Part shown: positions 34,447-43,300 of the stretch, in pieces
Numbering within the stretch: the stretch's first letter is position 1
Layout of the letters: each line of letters starts with the position of its first letter
Assembly: GCA_019694875.1 (NCBI GenBank)
Contig: JAIBBC010000002.1
Coordinates: 124,001 to 188,000, forward strand
DNA length: 64,000 nt
Direction of reading: 5' to 3'
Source of the DNA: Cyclobacteriaceae bacterium
GTDB lineage: Bacteria; Bacteroidota; Bacteroidia; Cytophagales; Cyclobacteriaceae
Position numbers and translations under genes: made by a program
The notes under the pieces: model-generated
The model's input: the letters and a program-made list of their open reading frames with translations, nothing else
The model's database searches: none
What the model was told of the DNA's origin: nothing

Positions 34447-34893
34447 TAACGCCTTTTCAAAGCAAACACTGTTATCAATTCCAATATACTGACCGTAGTT
34501 TGGAATGACTTCGTAGCCGTTCTTTTTATATAACGCGATTGCTTCCGGTTGGCGCTTACCGGTTTCGAGAACACATTTCTCATAACCCAATTCATTCGCC
34601 CATTGCTCAAGTTCGGTCAGCACAAGCGTAGCGACACCACCTTTACGATTTTCGGGCAGAACGTACATCCGCTTTACTTCCATCGTTCCGGGTGCCTGTT
34701 CTTTGATCGCACCACATCCTACGGCCTTCGCATTTTCATAGGCAACTACTACATACTTTAACGCTGCGATCGTATTGTATTGCGCATAAAATGAGTGTTC
34801 GTCTCCATCGCGCCTGGCGAGGTCGGCATCCAGCAATCTGACGAGCGAAATAAAATCCGGATGCTCGGACGTAGTACGAATGAGCTTGATCAT
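34444..34893 (-). CDS. GNAT-family N-acetyltransferase
   Basis: Protein of 149 residues from ATG 34893. The acetyl-CoA pyrophosphate-binding segment MYVLPENRKGGVATLVLTELEQWA (about 82-105) and the closing YEKCVLETGKRQPEAIALYKKNGYEVI (about 110-136) are typical. Substrate unknown. Monocistronic. Confidence 0.9.
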   Translation of the reverse strand: MIKLIRTTSEHPDFISLVRLLDADLARRDGDEHSFYAQYNTIAALKYVVVAYENAKAVGCGAIKEQAPGTMEVKRMYVLPENRKGGVATLVLTELEQWANELGYEKCVLETGKRQPEAIALYKKNGYEVIPNYGQYIGIDNSVCFEKAL

Positions 34894-34957
34894 GGAGGTT
34901 TTAAACAAAGTTAAAACCTGCGAGCAAACTGTTAAAATACCTTTTTACAAAAAAAAA

Positions 34958-35521
34958 TTACACGGTTACTGACCCGCGGAACCCGCGCGCGGCATAGTAT
35001 GATTCGGCACCGTTGTGATAAACAAACACGTGTCCATACCGGTAGTCGCAAAAAATTGCTCCACCGGCTTTACGGATTTCAGGAGGCGTTTTAACCCAGC
35101 TTGAGGTTTTGGTATCAAACTTACCCAGTCGCTGAAGGTTGCGGTACTGTTCTTCGGTAAGCAGCTCAATTCCCATATCTTCTGCCATCTGAACTGCACT
35201 GTTCTGAGGCTTGTTCTCTTTTCGTTTTTCAAGGGCTTCATGGTCGTAACACAGGCTTCTGCGTCCGGCCGGGCTCTCCGCAGAGCAGTCGGCAAACACA
35301 TATTGTCCGCTTTTGCTGCCTTCGACCACATCAGGCTCGCCACCGGTTTTTTCCATTTGTGCGATTGACCAAAGTTTGTCAGGATTTGCGTCAAGTTTTG
35401 CCTGAACCTTACTCCAGCCGATGCCTTTGTGGCGGGTCATATTTTTTTCGAAGCGATTTTGCAATGCGGTCAGCAGTTCGTTGCGCTCAGCGGCTGATAG
35501 TTTGGATTTTGATTTTGCCAT
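34958..35521 (-). CDS. DUF4256-family protein
   Basis: Protein of 187 residues. The full DUF4256 pattern is present: RFEKNMTRHKGIGW, EKTGGEPDVV, FADCSAESPAGRRSLCYDHEALEKRK, ELLTEEQYRNLQRLGKFDTKTSSWVKTP and GGAIFCDYRYGHVFVYHNGAESYYAARGFRG. No reaction is known. It is the last gene of the ArsR-led operon, 10 bp after the YdeI-like gene. Confidence 0.88.
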   Translation of the reverse strand: MAKSKSKLSAAERNELLTALQNRFEKNMTRHKGIGWSKVQAKLDANPDKLWSIAQMEKTGGEPDVVEGSKSGQYVFADCSAESPAGRRSLCYDHEALEKRKENKPQNSAVQMAEDMGIELLTEEQYRNLQRLGKFDTKTSSWVKTPPEIRKAGGAIFCDYRYGHVFVYHNGAESYYAARGFRGSVTV

Positions 35522-35531
35522 GTTGTTGGTA

Positions 35532-36119
35532 TTAATCTTCGAGACCTTTTCCTTTCAGAATTTTAGGAGCATATTTTTTTATGCGTGCTTCGCGTGTTGC
35601 TGCCTGCTTGGCTGACGAAAAATACAGGAGATAGCCGCGTTGACGGCCGGGTGTGAGCGAATCAAAAGCTTTTTTCAATGCCGGCTTTGCTTTCATCGCA
35701 GCATTGAATTCTTCCGGCATATCAAATTCGGCTGTTTTTTTGAAATCAACCTTCAACCCTGCTTTTTCGACTTTGATTGCTTCACGGATATATGATTTGA
35801 TCACCGATTCATTGTCGGTTATTTCATCGAGGTGTTTAAAACGAATCTGGCGCGCAGATTGAACATTCTTAGTCTGCTGAACAAGAATTTTTTTCGAGTC
35901 TTTCAGCAGCGCACCTTTGTGAAACAACAACGCACAGTATTCCTTAAAGCCGTGAATAAGAAAAACATTCTGTCCGTTCAGCGTGTAGCACGGATGACCC
36001 CACTTTAATTCTTCCCTGAGTTCTGTGTTGAGGGCAATTTCCCGCAGCTTTTGATAGGCGTCCTGCCAGGCACCATCCTTTTTGAAAAACCAGTCGACTT
36101 TTGGATTTGTGTTTTTCAT
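35532..36119 (-). CDS. YdeI/OmpD-associated family protein (DUF1801 plus OmdA-like)
   Basis: Protein of 195 residues. The N-terminal ~120 residues are DUF1801-like (LREELKWGHPCYTLNGQNVFLIHGFKEYCALLFHKGALL), followed by an OmdA-like segment (FDMPEEFNAAMKAKPALKKAFDSLTPGRQRGYLLYFSSAKQAATREARIKK). The role of the family is unknown, though YdeI relatives are linked to antimicrobial-peptide resistance. It lies 1 bp after DoxX in the ArsR operon. Confidence 0.88.
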   Translation of the reverse strand: MKNTNPKVDWFFKKDGAWQDAYQKLREIALNTELREELKWGHPCYTLNGQNVFLIHGFKEYCALLFHKGALLKDSKKILVQQTKNVQSARQIRFKHLDEITDNESVIKSYIREAIKVEKAGLKVDFKKTAEFDMPEEFNAAMKAKPALKKAFDSLTPGRQRGYLLYFSSAKQAATREARIKKYAPKILKGKGLED

Positions 36120-36120
36120 A

Positions 36121-36510
36121 TTATGAATGTAACGATTTAACCGTTCTGCTTACCGGCCGGAAATACCATGAAGTTACCGTTAGTACAATTAACAAAGCGG
36201 GTCCGAACAGTTCTTTAACCGGATCGTTAACCGCCAGATGTGAAAAAATCGCTCCTGACATCGCAAAGAAAAAACCCGCATAAGCCCATTCTTTCACCAG
36301 CGGAAATTTTGGTGTGAGCACGGCAATTACACCGAGAAGTTTCCAGATCCCCAGAATGGTAAGAAAATAAGCCGGGTATCCCAGCCGATCCATCATGTCA
36401 ACTTCTTCCGGAACGTGCATAAGCTGCACAATTCCGGTTGCAGTCATGCCAAGCGATAACCATAGTGTGGCAATCCAGTAGATGATTTTGTTACGTTTTT
36501 CTGTGCTCAT
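36121..36510 (-). CDS. DoxX-family membrane protein
   Basis: Protein of 129 residues with four membrane helices and the DoxX-like sequence LGMTATGIVQLMHVPEEVDMMDRLGYPAYFLTILGIWKLLGVIAVL. DoxX-like proteins take part in electron transfer or redox stress, but the role here is inferred from the family. It lies 7 bp downstream of the SRPBCC gene in the ArsR operon. Confidence 0.88.
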   Translation of the reverse strand: MSTEKRNKIIYWIATLWLSLGMTATGIVQLMHVPEEVDMMDRLGYPAYFLTILGIWKLLGVIAVLTPKFPLVKEWAYAGFFFAMSGAIFSHLAVNDPVKELFGPALLIVLTVTSWYFRPVSRTVKSLHS

Positions 36511-36517
36511 AATTTTT

Positions 36518-36982
36518 TTAATTAAGTTTTCTGACGATTTCCTGCAGGCGATTGTGCGCCATGTTCATGCCTTGTGCAAACGGCAGCTTCAGCATTTGAT
36601 CACGCAAGTCGGCCGAACGATAAATGATTTGCATTGTGAGCTTGCTGGTATCAGGTGTGAGGCTTTCAAATTCCAGGTATTCCAGCTGCACACCGAAAGG
36701 GGCATTCTCTATTTCGAAGGTTCTTACGATCCTGGTATCCGGCACATAGGCGTGATACGTGCCGTTGAAGTAGTGCTTGTTTCCTTTGGGATCGGTGGTT
36801 TCAAAACGAAACGAGCCATGATTTTTGTTTTCCAGCTTCAGCACTTTTGTACCCATCCATTGCTCAACAATTTCAGCATCGGCATAAGCCTGGAACAGAA
36901 GTGCCAAAGGCAGTTCAAACTCGCGTGTGATGATCAGTTGCTGTTGATTGTCTTCAGCGTGGATTTTTGTTTTCAGTTCCAT
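36518..36982 (-). CDS. SRPBCC / AHSA1-like domain protein
   Basis: Protein of 154 residues with the START-like fold of AHSA1 proteins: ITREFELPLALLFQAYADAEIVEQWMG at the N-terminus, HGSFRFETTDPKGNKHYFNGTYHAYVPDTRIVRTFEIE, and a long C-terminal helix (GMNMAHNRLQEIVRKLN). These bind hydrophobic ligands. ArsR plus SRPBCC is a very common pair; DoxX and YdeI often follow. Confidence 0.9.
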   Translation of the reverse strand: MELKTKIHAEDNQQQLIITREFELPLALLFQAYADAEIVEQWMGTKVLKLENKNHGSFRFETTDPKGNKHYFNGTYHAYVPDTRIVRTFEIENAPFGVQLEYLEFESLTPDTSKLTMQIIYRSADLRDQMLKLPFAQGMNMAHNRLQEIVRKLN

Positions 36983-36986
36983 GCAG

Positions 36987-37310
36987 TTATTTTTTTGATT
37001 TATAGTTTTTCATAATGCTCTCCAGTTTGTTGAACCGGTCGTCCCACAGCTTGCGGAAGGGTTCAATGAAATTTGCTACCTCACTCATTTGTTTGGCGTT
37101 GATGTAATAGAATATCTCCCGGCCGTCCTGTCTGGGTTTTACGAGCTCGCACTCGGTGAGAATCTGAATGTGTTTGGAAATGGTTTGTCTTGACGAATCG
37201 AAATTTTCTGCAATCGCCCCGGGTGTGAGTGCCTGGGCAGCCAGTAACATTAAAATTGCCCTGCGGGTAGGGTCCGCAATCGCCTGAAATACATCTCTGC
37301 GTGATTCCAT
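36987..37310 (-). CDS. ArsR-family winged-helix repressor
   Basis: Protein of 107 residues: [63 protein letters not shown] is the ArsR core. The metal-binding ELCVCDL motif of true metal sensors is absent, so it belongs to the non-metal group that controls SRPBCC genes. It is the first gene of a five-gene operon and its promoter carries two palindromes, so it probably represses itself. Confidence 0.92.
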   Translation of the reverse strand: MESRRDVFQAIADPTRRAILMLLAAQALTPGAIAENFDSSRQTISKHIQILTECELVKPRQDGREIFYYINAKQMSEVANFIEPFRKLWDDRFNKLESIMKNYKSKK

Positions 37311-37315
37311 TTTAT

Positions 37316-37361
37316 GCAGTCATTTGACTGCAAATATATGTGCAGCTACTTGGCTGCGCAA
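37316..37361 (-). promoter_or_regulatory. arsR operon promoter with two palindromic operators
   Basis: On the minus strand, TTG (plus CAA at 37359-37361) is followed after exactly 20 bp by TATATTTG (plus 37331-37338), a complete Bacteroidota promoter. A 16-bp palindrome GCAGTCA-TT-TGACTGC (37316-37331) overlaps the start point, and GCAGC-TACTTG-GCTGC (37342-37357) fills the space between -33 and -7. Their centres are 26 bp apart. Binding by ArsR would block polymerase. Confidence 0.8.
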
Positions 37362-37434
37362 TTCTCATCCTTGATTTTTTTTGAATTTTTTCAGAAAACC
37401 GCTTAAGCGCGGTTGAATTGCCTGCTTTTAATGA

Positions 37435-38100
37435 CTATTTTTTTGAAGCTAAAAAGCCCATATAGACGGCCGATTGAAAGAAGCGCACCGGTTTTTCGAA
37501 TCCGGCCTCTGCATAAAGCTGTTCAAGCTTTTCTTCCGAAATGTGATAAAGCTCGTGCTGAATCCTGTGCAGGCGATTTTTCGCCTGCTCCGGATCCACG
37601 TCAACAGGCCATAGTTTACTGAGAATTTTTACGTTTTCGTTAAACGAACTACCGTTTCCGGTGATGTCCATCATCACGAAAGATGCACCGGGTTTAAGCC
37701 GGTCCGCTATCGCCTTCAGCAGCAGGAGTTTTTCGTTTTCATCCAGGAAATGCAATACAAGCAGGAGGGTAGCTGCGCCAAATTTCTTTGCGGAGTCAAT
37801 GTCTGTAACCACACCATCGACAAGGGTAACCCGGTTCGATGTGCGAAATTTTTCACGCGCCTGTTTGAGCATTTCCGGTGATGGATCAACACCCGTGATT
37901 GACCATTGCGCTGTTGAATGAACGAACCGTTCAATTTCATTCCCGGTTCCGCAGCCCACACACAGCAATGTTTTATCTTCAACATCGCGCAGTACACGCG
38001 GCAATTGATCCAGAAAGTAATGGTAATTCGGAATCCAGGTATCGACAAACTGATTGTAGCCGGCTGCGCGGTCGCTTTCAAAAATTTCTGTCTGGCTCAT
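37435..38100 (-). CDS. Class I SAM-dependent methyltransferase
   Basis: Protein of 221 residues. Motif I is TLLCVGCGTGNEIERF, motif II-like VDPSPEMLKQAREKF, then ATLLLVLHFLDENEKLLLLKAIADRLKPGASFVMMDITG. It transfers methyl groups to an unknown substrate. The AHEIGxF-type lysine tail is absent; the end is FMGFLASKK. It overlaps the following GNAT gene by 4 bp (ATGA) and is probably translated with it. Confidence 0.9.
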   Translation of the reverse strand: MSQTEIFESDRAAGYNQFVDTWIPNYHYFLDQLPRVLRDVEDKTLLCVGCGTGNEIERFVHSTAQWSITGVDPSPEMLKQAREKFRTSNRVTLVDGVVTDIDSAKKFGAATLLLVLHFLDENEKLLLLKAIADRLKPGASFVMMDITGNGSSFNENVKILSKLWPVDVDPEQAKNRLHRIQHELYHISEEKLEQLYAEAGFEKPVRFFQSAVYMGFLASKK

Positions 38101-38546
38101 CGTGTTGAATAAACGTTTTTGTTATGAAGCTCCATCCATTTCGAGGGATCAGCAATGTCGGTCCAGCCAAACTGGCGATAGAGTCCGTGAGCATCGCCTG
38201 TCAGCAGTATCCACCTTCTTAACCCCTGTAACTCCGGATGCGTCATAATAGTTTCCATCAGCCATTTTGAAAGTCCATGGCCGCGGTATTCTTCCAGCAC
38301 ATAAACATCTCCCAGGTAAGCAATAGTTGAAAAATCGGAAATTACCCGGGCAAACCCGATTTGTTTGCTGCCCTCGTAAACACCGAAGCAAAGTGAATTT
38401 TCTATGGCAGTCTGCACAGTGTCTTTTGGGATGTTCAAACACCAGTACGCCTTGGTCGATAAAAATTCATGTATAGAATGAATATCGAGCTTCGACTTGT
38501 CGGTGGAAATGGTAAACTGGTTTTTATGGAGCGTTATGTGGTTCAT
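38097..38546 (-). CDS. GNAT-family N-acetyltransferase
   Basis: Protein of 149 residues with the family pattern FARVISDFSTIAYLGDVYVLEEYRGHGLSKWLMETIMTHPELQGLRRWILLTGDAHGLYRQFGW; the RGHGL segment binds the acetyl-CoA pyrophosphate. It heads a two-gene unit with the methyltransferase. Confidence 0.9.
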   Translation of the reverse strand: MNHITLHKNQFTISTDKSKLDIHSIHEFLSTKAYWCLNIPKDTVQTAIENSLCFGVYEGSKQIGFARVISDFSTIAYLGDVYVLEEYRGHGLSKWLMETIMTHPELQGLRRWILLTGDAHGLYRQFGWTDIADPSKWMELHNKNVYSTR

Positions 38547-38562
38547 TATAAAAATTCTGCTA

Positions 38563-39006
38563 TTATCGATTAACGTAGTGGAAATTCTTATGTCCGTCTT
38601 GAATTTCGATTTTTGAGATAGAATTCAGCGGAATTGTTTTCCGGAGAGCGGGTATAATCCGTGACCGCACGCCTACTACGCAGCTATCGGTCAGATAGAT
38701 CCGGTCAAAATAATAGATAACTCTTTTATTGTTGAGCCCATATGTGAAACGAATCTCAAGGGAAGGACTGTTGACCAATTCGAATGGATTTCCGGCTTTG
38801 TCAATACACTTAACAACACTGAGGGGATTTGCGAAGTATTGAACCTTGTCACCTGCGGGACCTTTTACCGTTACAAGCTTAAGTTTTGCGGAATCAATTC
38901 CTGCGAACTGTGTTTTAAGACTTTCAACCGGAATATAGTACGTAGTGCAGGAGAAGATGCCAAAAAGTGCTAGTAAGCAAATAAGAATCGGTAAACGCTT
39001 TAGCAT
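38563..39006 (-). CDS. Small lipoprotein of unknown function
   Basis: Protein of 147 residues from ATG 39006. The lipobox is FGIFSC after a clear signal. The mature part is beta-rich, with SLEIRFTYGLNNKRVIYYFDRIYL and ALRKTIPLNSISKIEIQD. I do not recognise a family; the pattern is like small Bacteroidota lipoproteins in envelope complexes. It sits 7 bp after the metallo-beta-lactamase gene on the same strand, so they may share a transcript. Confidence 0.75.
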   Translation of the reverse strand: MLKRLPILICLLALFGIFSCTTYYIPVESLKTQFAGIDSAKLKLVTVKGPAGDKVQYFANPLSVVKCIDKAGNPFELVNSPSLEIRFTYGLNNKRVIYYFDRIYLTDSCVVGVRSRIIPALRKTIPLNSISKIEIQDGHKNFHYVNR

Positions 39007-39013
39007 ATTAATA

Positions 39014-39763
39014 TTATTTTTTAAATAACCTGATCGTATAATCCAGTAGTTCCTGACCTCCGGGTTCACCGTGCCCGGGAACAACAATTTTAATGTTTGG
39101 ATATGAGCTTTTTATCCGTTCCACCGTGCCAGACCACGCAAATACATTTGCGTCACCCAAATAACCTTTGTTGGCGTCTGCTTCCTTGATCAGACAGCCA
39201 CCGAACAGAATATTGTCGTTAGGGAAATATCCAACTACGTTGTCTTTTGTGTGACCCTCTCCGGGAAACCAGACGGAAACATAGCTATCTCCGATTTGTA
39301 ACCGGAGCGAATCCCGGAAGCCGTTTTGTGGAACCAGGAAGTTGTTTTCCTTCGCAAGCTCAAGGGTTTTGATGTTCGCATAAGAAGGAATGCTATCGGC
39401 ATGGAACGTTTTGAGCCCGCCTACACAGTCGTTGTGAAAGTGCGTTGGAATAATCGCTTTTACATTGCAATGCAGCGTTTCCTTTATCCAGCGAATCAAT
39501 TCTTCGGAGCTCTTGTCGTTTGCGGGTGTGTCGAAAATGACGGCTTCACCTTCGTTGGTTACAATTAATCCGTTGCAGGGCACATTGCCAAAGTCATCGG
39601 TCTGCAGGAAGGATACATGAACAAACGAGTTTTCAGCAACTTGTGTGATAATCAAATCATCTGTTTTGTAGATAGCATTACGATGAACTTCCGCTTTCCG
39701 GGAACCACAGCTGAGACACACGGCAAAGCTCAGTATCAACAGAGAATTTGAGATAATTTTCAT
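39014..39763 (-). CDS. Subclass B1 metallo-beta-lactamase, predicted lipoprotein
   Basis: Protein of 249 residues. The zinc ligands of a B1 enzyme are all visible: THFHND (two His and Asp, about 105-110), His in PGEGHTKDN (about 170), Cys in ILFGGCLIKE (about 187) and His in VVPGHGEPGG (about 229). The Cys ligand and GGCLIK context separate B1 from B2 and B3. The signal ends CLSC, which suggests a lipid anchor, as in some other chromosomal B1 enzymes. The expected activity is hydrolysis of beta-lactams, possibly including carbapenems. The spectrum cannot be read from sequence. No integron or mobile DNA is adjacent, so it looks intrinsic. Confidence 0.9.
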   Translation of the reverse strand: MKIISNSLLILSFAVCLSCGSRKAEVHRNAIYKTDDLIITQVAENSFVHVSFLQTDDFGNVPCNGLIVTNEGEAVIFDTPANDKSSEELIRWIKETLHCNVKAIIPTHFHNDCVGGLKTFHADSIPSYANIKTLELAKENNFLVPQNGFRDSLRLQIGDSYVSVWFPGEGHTKDNVVGYFPNDNILFGGCLIKEADANKGYLGDANVFAWSGTVERIKSSYPNIKIVVPGHGEPGGQELLDYTIRLFKK

Positions 39764-39780
39764 GGGGAGTATTTAATCAT

Positions 39781-39806
39781 AAAAATAGCGCTGAGGTCAG
39801 CGCTAT
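39781..39806 (-). terminator. Terminator of the FKBP isomerase gene
   Basis: ATAGCGCTG (39785-39793) and CAGCGCTAT (39798-39806) pair around AGGT; the A-run at 39781-39785 is the T-run on the minus strand. It lies 28 bp after the stop at 39834. Confidence 0.8.
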
Positions 39807-39833
39807 CATAAATTCGTGAAATCTTTTTGTGGC

Positions 39834-40313
39834 TTAATGGTGATGTCCGCCCGGACCGTGCACATGACCGTGTGCGAGTTCTTCGCTTGTTGCGCTGCGA
39901 ACTTCCATTACTTCCACATCGAAGTTCAGTTCAACTCCTGCCAGCGGGTGATTACCGTCAATGGTAACCGTATCCAACCCAACTTCTGTTACCGTCACAA
40001 CCTGTGAACCGTGATTTCCGCTCGCTGAAAATTGCATGCCTTTTTTTACTTCCTGTGTACCAAAAGCTGAGCGCGGCACCTTTTGAATCTGACGGTCATC
40101 ACGAACGCCATAACCTTTTTCAGGACTCACCTTAATTGTAAACTTGTCGCCTTTCGATTTTCCTTCCAGCCCTTCTTCCATTCCGGGGATCAGGTTACCA
40201 ATTCCCTGAATGTAATACAATGGTTGACGTCCCTTGCTGCTGTCCAGCACATTACCGCTGTTATCGGTGAGCGTATAGTGAATCGCAGCTACTTTTTCTT
40301 TTGCAATTTTCAT
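39834..40313 (-). CDS. FKBP-type peptidyl-prolyl isomerase, SlyD-like
   Basis: Protein of 159 residues. The FKBP fold with an IF insert is seen: KVAAIHYTLTDNSGNVLDSSKGRQPLYYIQGIGNLIPGMEEGLEGKSKGDKFTI, then KGYGVRDDRQIQKVPRSAFG and HPLAGVELNFDVEVMEV. The C-terminal tail HGHVHGPGGHHH is histidine-rich and likely binds nickel or zinc, as in SlyD. It assists protein folding in the cytoplasm and may store metal. Monocistronic with terminators on both sides. Confidence 0.93.
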   Translation of the reverse strand: MKIAKEKVAAIHYTLTDNSGNVLDSSKGRQPLYYIQGIGNLIPGMEEGLEGKSKGDKFTIKVSPEKGYGVRDDRQIQKVPRSAFGTQEVKKGMQFSASGNHGSQVVTVTEVGLDTVTIDGNHPLAGVELNFDVEVMEVRSATSEELAHGHVHGPGGHHH

Positions 40314-40324
40314 GATGTGGATTT

Positions 40325-40354
40325 AAAAAAGAATAAAGGCTGCCTCGTGCAGCC
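40325..40354 (-). terminator. Terminator of the hybrid two-component gene
   Basis: GGCTGC (40338-40343) and GCAGCC (40349-40354) around CTCGT, with the A-rich stretch 40325-40337 as the T-run on the minus strand. Confidence 0.8.
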
Positions 40355-40389
40355 CGAATGTGGATTTAAAAGTACTAAAAATCGGGTAG

Positions 40390-43300
40390 TTATCCTGCCT
40401 TGGCCCCGCCAAAGTCTTTCGGGTGGCAGTGGAACATCTCATTGAACGACTTGTAGAAATACGAGCGGCTGTTAAACCCGGTTTCGTAGATCACTTCCGA
40501 AACGCTCATGTTCGAATTTTTGAGTAAATCGGCAGCTTTGCGTAGCCGGTACTGTTTAATCAGTCCGTGCGGAGTAAGCCCCACCGTTGCCTTCACTTTT
40601 TTGTACAGCGAAGCCTTGCTCATGCCCACTTCATCGGCAATGGTATCGGCACTGAATTCCGATTCGCTCAAATGACGTTCAATGCATTGTGTAATACGCA
40701 CAAAGAACTCATCATCTTTTTCGCTGATACCGGTTGACATCTGGCCAAGCTCAACTTCGGCAAAATTTTCAAAGCGCTTGCGAATCTGCTCGCGGTTTTT
40801 GATCAGCTTTTCAATGCGAATGAACAAATGATCGGGATGGAACGGTTTTGGAATGTATGAGTCGGCACCCATCTGCAAACCTTCAATCCGATCTTCAATT
40901 TCTGCTTTTGCCGTTAACAGAATTACCGGCACGTGGCTGGTTTGAATATTGTCTTTTATCCTGCGGCATAACGTCAGGCCATCCATGCCGGGCATGAGAA
41001 TATCACTGATAACCAAATCTATCTTTTCATCTTCCAGAAGTGTAAGGGCTTCTTCACCATTCCTGGCGGTGAAGATTTTATATTTATCGGCCAGGATGCT
41101 TTGCAGCAACACCAGTATCTGATCATGGTCGTCAACAATCAGGAGGGAATATCGTTCAGGATCCGGGATAGCCTCTGCACCCGTTGCCACTGGTTCAGGC
41201 GCACGGTTGATGTAGCCGAATTCCTGCTGAACTTTTTCTTCCAGGTTGGTGACCGGGAGGGTGTAGTTCTTCTCCTGTTCGAACATCACGTAAGCTTCAT
41301 GACTGATCGGCAGTGTAATCGTAAATGTTGATCCTTTACCCGGAGTACTTTCGAGTCTGATTTCACCACGGTGAAGTTCAACAAGGCTCTTGGTCAGCGA
41401 CAACCCGATTCCCGTGCTCATGGCAAACGACTGCTGTTCCTGATGCTGGGTTGTATTCTGATAGAAGCTTTCAAAGATTTTATTCCTGTCGCTTTCGGCT
41501 ATTCCAAGGCCTGTGTCTTTGATGATGAATACTGCATGCTGATTGCTTTCGCGAAGGATGATATCGACATGGCCGCCTTTTACATTGTATTTGATCGCGT
41601 TTGAAATCAGGTTGATCAGAATTTTTTCCAGTTTCTTCGGATCGATCCATGCCTGCAGGGATTCAGGCTCCGGCAGAAATTCGAGATTCACATCGTGATC
41701 GACTGCGTGCTGGATAAACGTTTCAACAATATCCTGCGTGAAGCCAACGAGCTCAACCTGCGTAACCTGTGGTTTTTCTTTTCCACTTTCAATCTTCCGG
41801 AACTGGATGAGTTCCTCAATTAACTTCTGGAGCCGCAACGAGTTTCCGTAAATGGTTTTGAGTTGATACCGGTCCCATGCATTTGAGGCTTTTTTGATGA
41901 GCGCAGTAACGGGCCCAAAAATCAGCGTAAGCGGTGTACGAAACTCATGTGCCACGTTAGTGAAGAACTGCAGCTTGTAATCGTTCAACTCCTTCATCTG
42001 TTGCATTTTGAATTGATTGATAGCCGCAGCACGTTTGGTGCGTGCCCGCTGACGAATGATCAGTACGATTCCGATCTGGAGTCCGATCAGCAACAGAAAA
42101 TAAATAGCATAGGCAAGATTCGTTTTCCAGAAGGGCGGATGAACAACAATCGCAATTTTTTTAGGTGTTGTATTCCACGTCCCGTTTTCGTTCGTGTAGT
42201 TAATGTGCAGCGTATATTTTCCGGGCGGGATGTTCGTCAGGTTTACTACGGATTGTTGCCCGATGTAATTCCAGGCTTTATCGAAGTTCTCAAGGAAATA
42301 CGCATATTCTGTGCGCTGCTTGTTCCAGTAGTTCAGCGTAGTGAAGTGGAAGCTGATGAAGTTCTGATCGTAGTTGAGTGAAATTTCTTTCGCGAGGTCG
42401 ATGTGTTTTTTAAGAATCTGACTTGAATCGCGTGGAGTAATGATCACGTTGTGAACCTGGAATTCGCTGATGGTAAGGCGCGGAAAGTTGCTGATCGTGT
42501 CAAGCTTGGCCGGGTAGATGATATCAAGGCCGTTAATCCCGCCAAAGAATAATTTTTCTGACAAGCGTGACCGGAATGACGCGCCATCGGTGAATTCATT
42601 GTTCTGCAAACCATCGTTGGTATCGAAGTTTTTGAACGCGGCTTTTGCGGGATCAAGCATCACAAGTCCATTGTTGGTAGAAAGCCACAGCATGTTGTTC
42701 GCATCCTGCAGAATGGCATGAATTGTATTGTTAGGCAGACCTTCACGTTGTGTGTAATGCGAAATGGCATAGGGTTTTGTTTGCAATGAGATTTTGTTTA
42801 CGCCACCGCTTGTACCAACCCAGAGTTCTTCCTTGTCGCTGATAAACAAACTCAGTACATCATCATTGCTTAATCGTTGTTTGTCGGAACCTGTATAAAA
42901 ATGCTCCTCGATTTTTCCTGAAAGTGAATTATACCGATACACGCCCGAACCCCGTGTTCCGAACCAGAGAATGTTCGGTGTTTCTTCCACAACCGAATAC
43001 ACCACATTGCTGTTGATGGATGAGCTTTCTTCGCTGCTGTGCGTGATTTGTTTGTAATGATCCAGTCGGTATCTGCCTGATTTTGATTTGCTGACTTTCA
43101 GGTTGATAACGCCATTGCCGCTGGTGCCGAGCCACAATGTGCCGTATGCATCCAGGCAAATGGAATAGACAAAGTTGAACTTCAGATCGGTTGCATTTTC
43201 GAAATCGCGCGGGAAGTGAAATATTTTTCCGGTTTTTGCTTCGAGCATGTCAATGCCTTCACCATCAACGCCAATCCATAAGTTGCCCGATTTATCTTTG

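Noticed and set aside
36482-37015. 177-codon plus-strand frame
   Set aside because: It lies antisense across the SRPBCC gene and DoxX/ArsR boundaries, which have clear families on the other strand.
39014-39763. Metallo-beta-lactamase as part of a resistance cassette
   Set aside because: No integron, transposase or plasmid-type gene is adjacent; the neighbours are ordinary chromosomal genes.
41101-41604. Open frames on the plus strand inside the HTCS gene
   Set aside because: They are antisense to a gene with complete domain order, and show no recognisable protein features.
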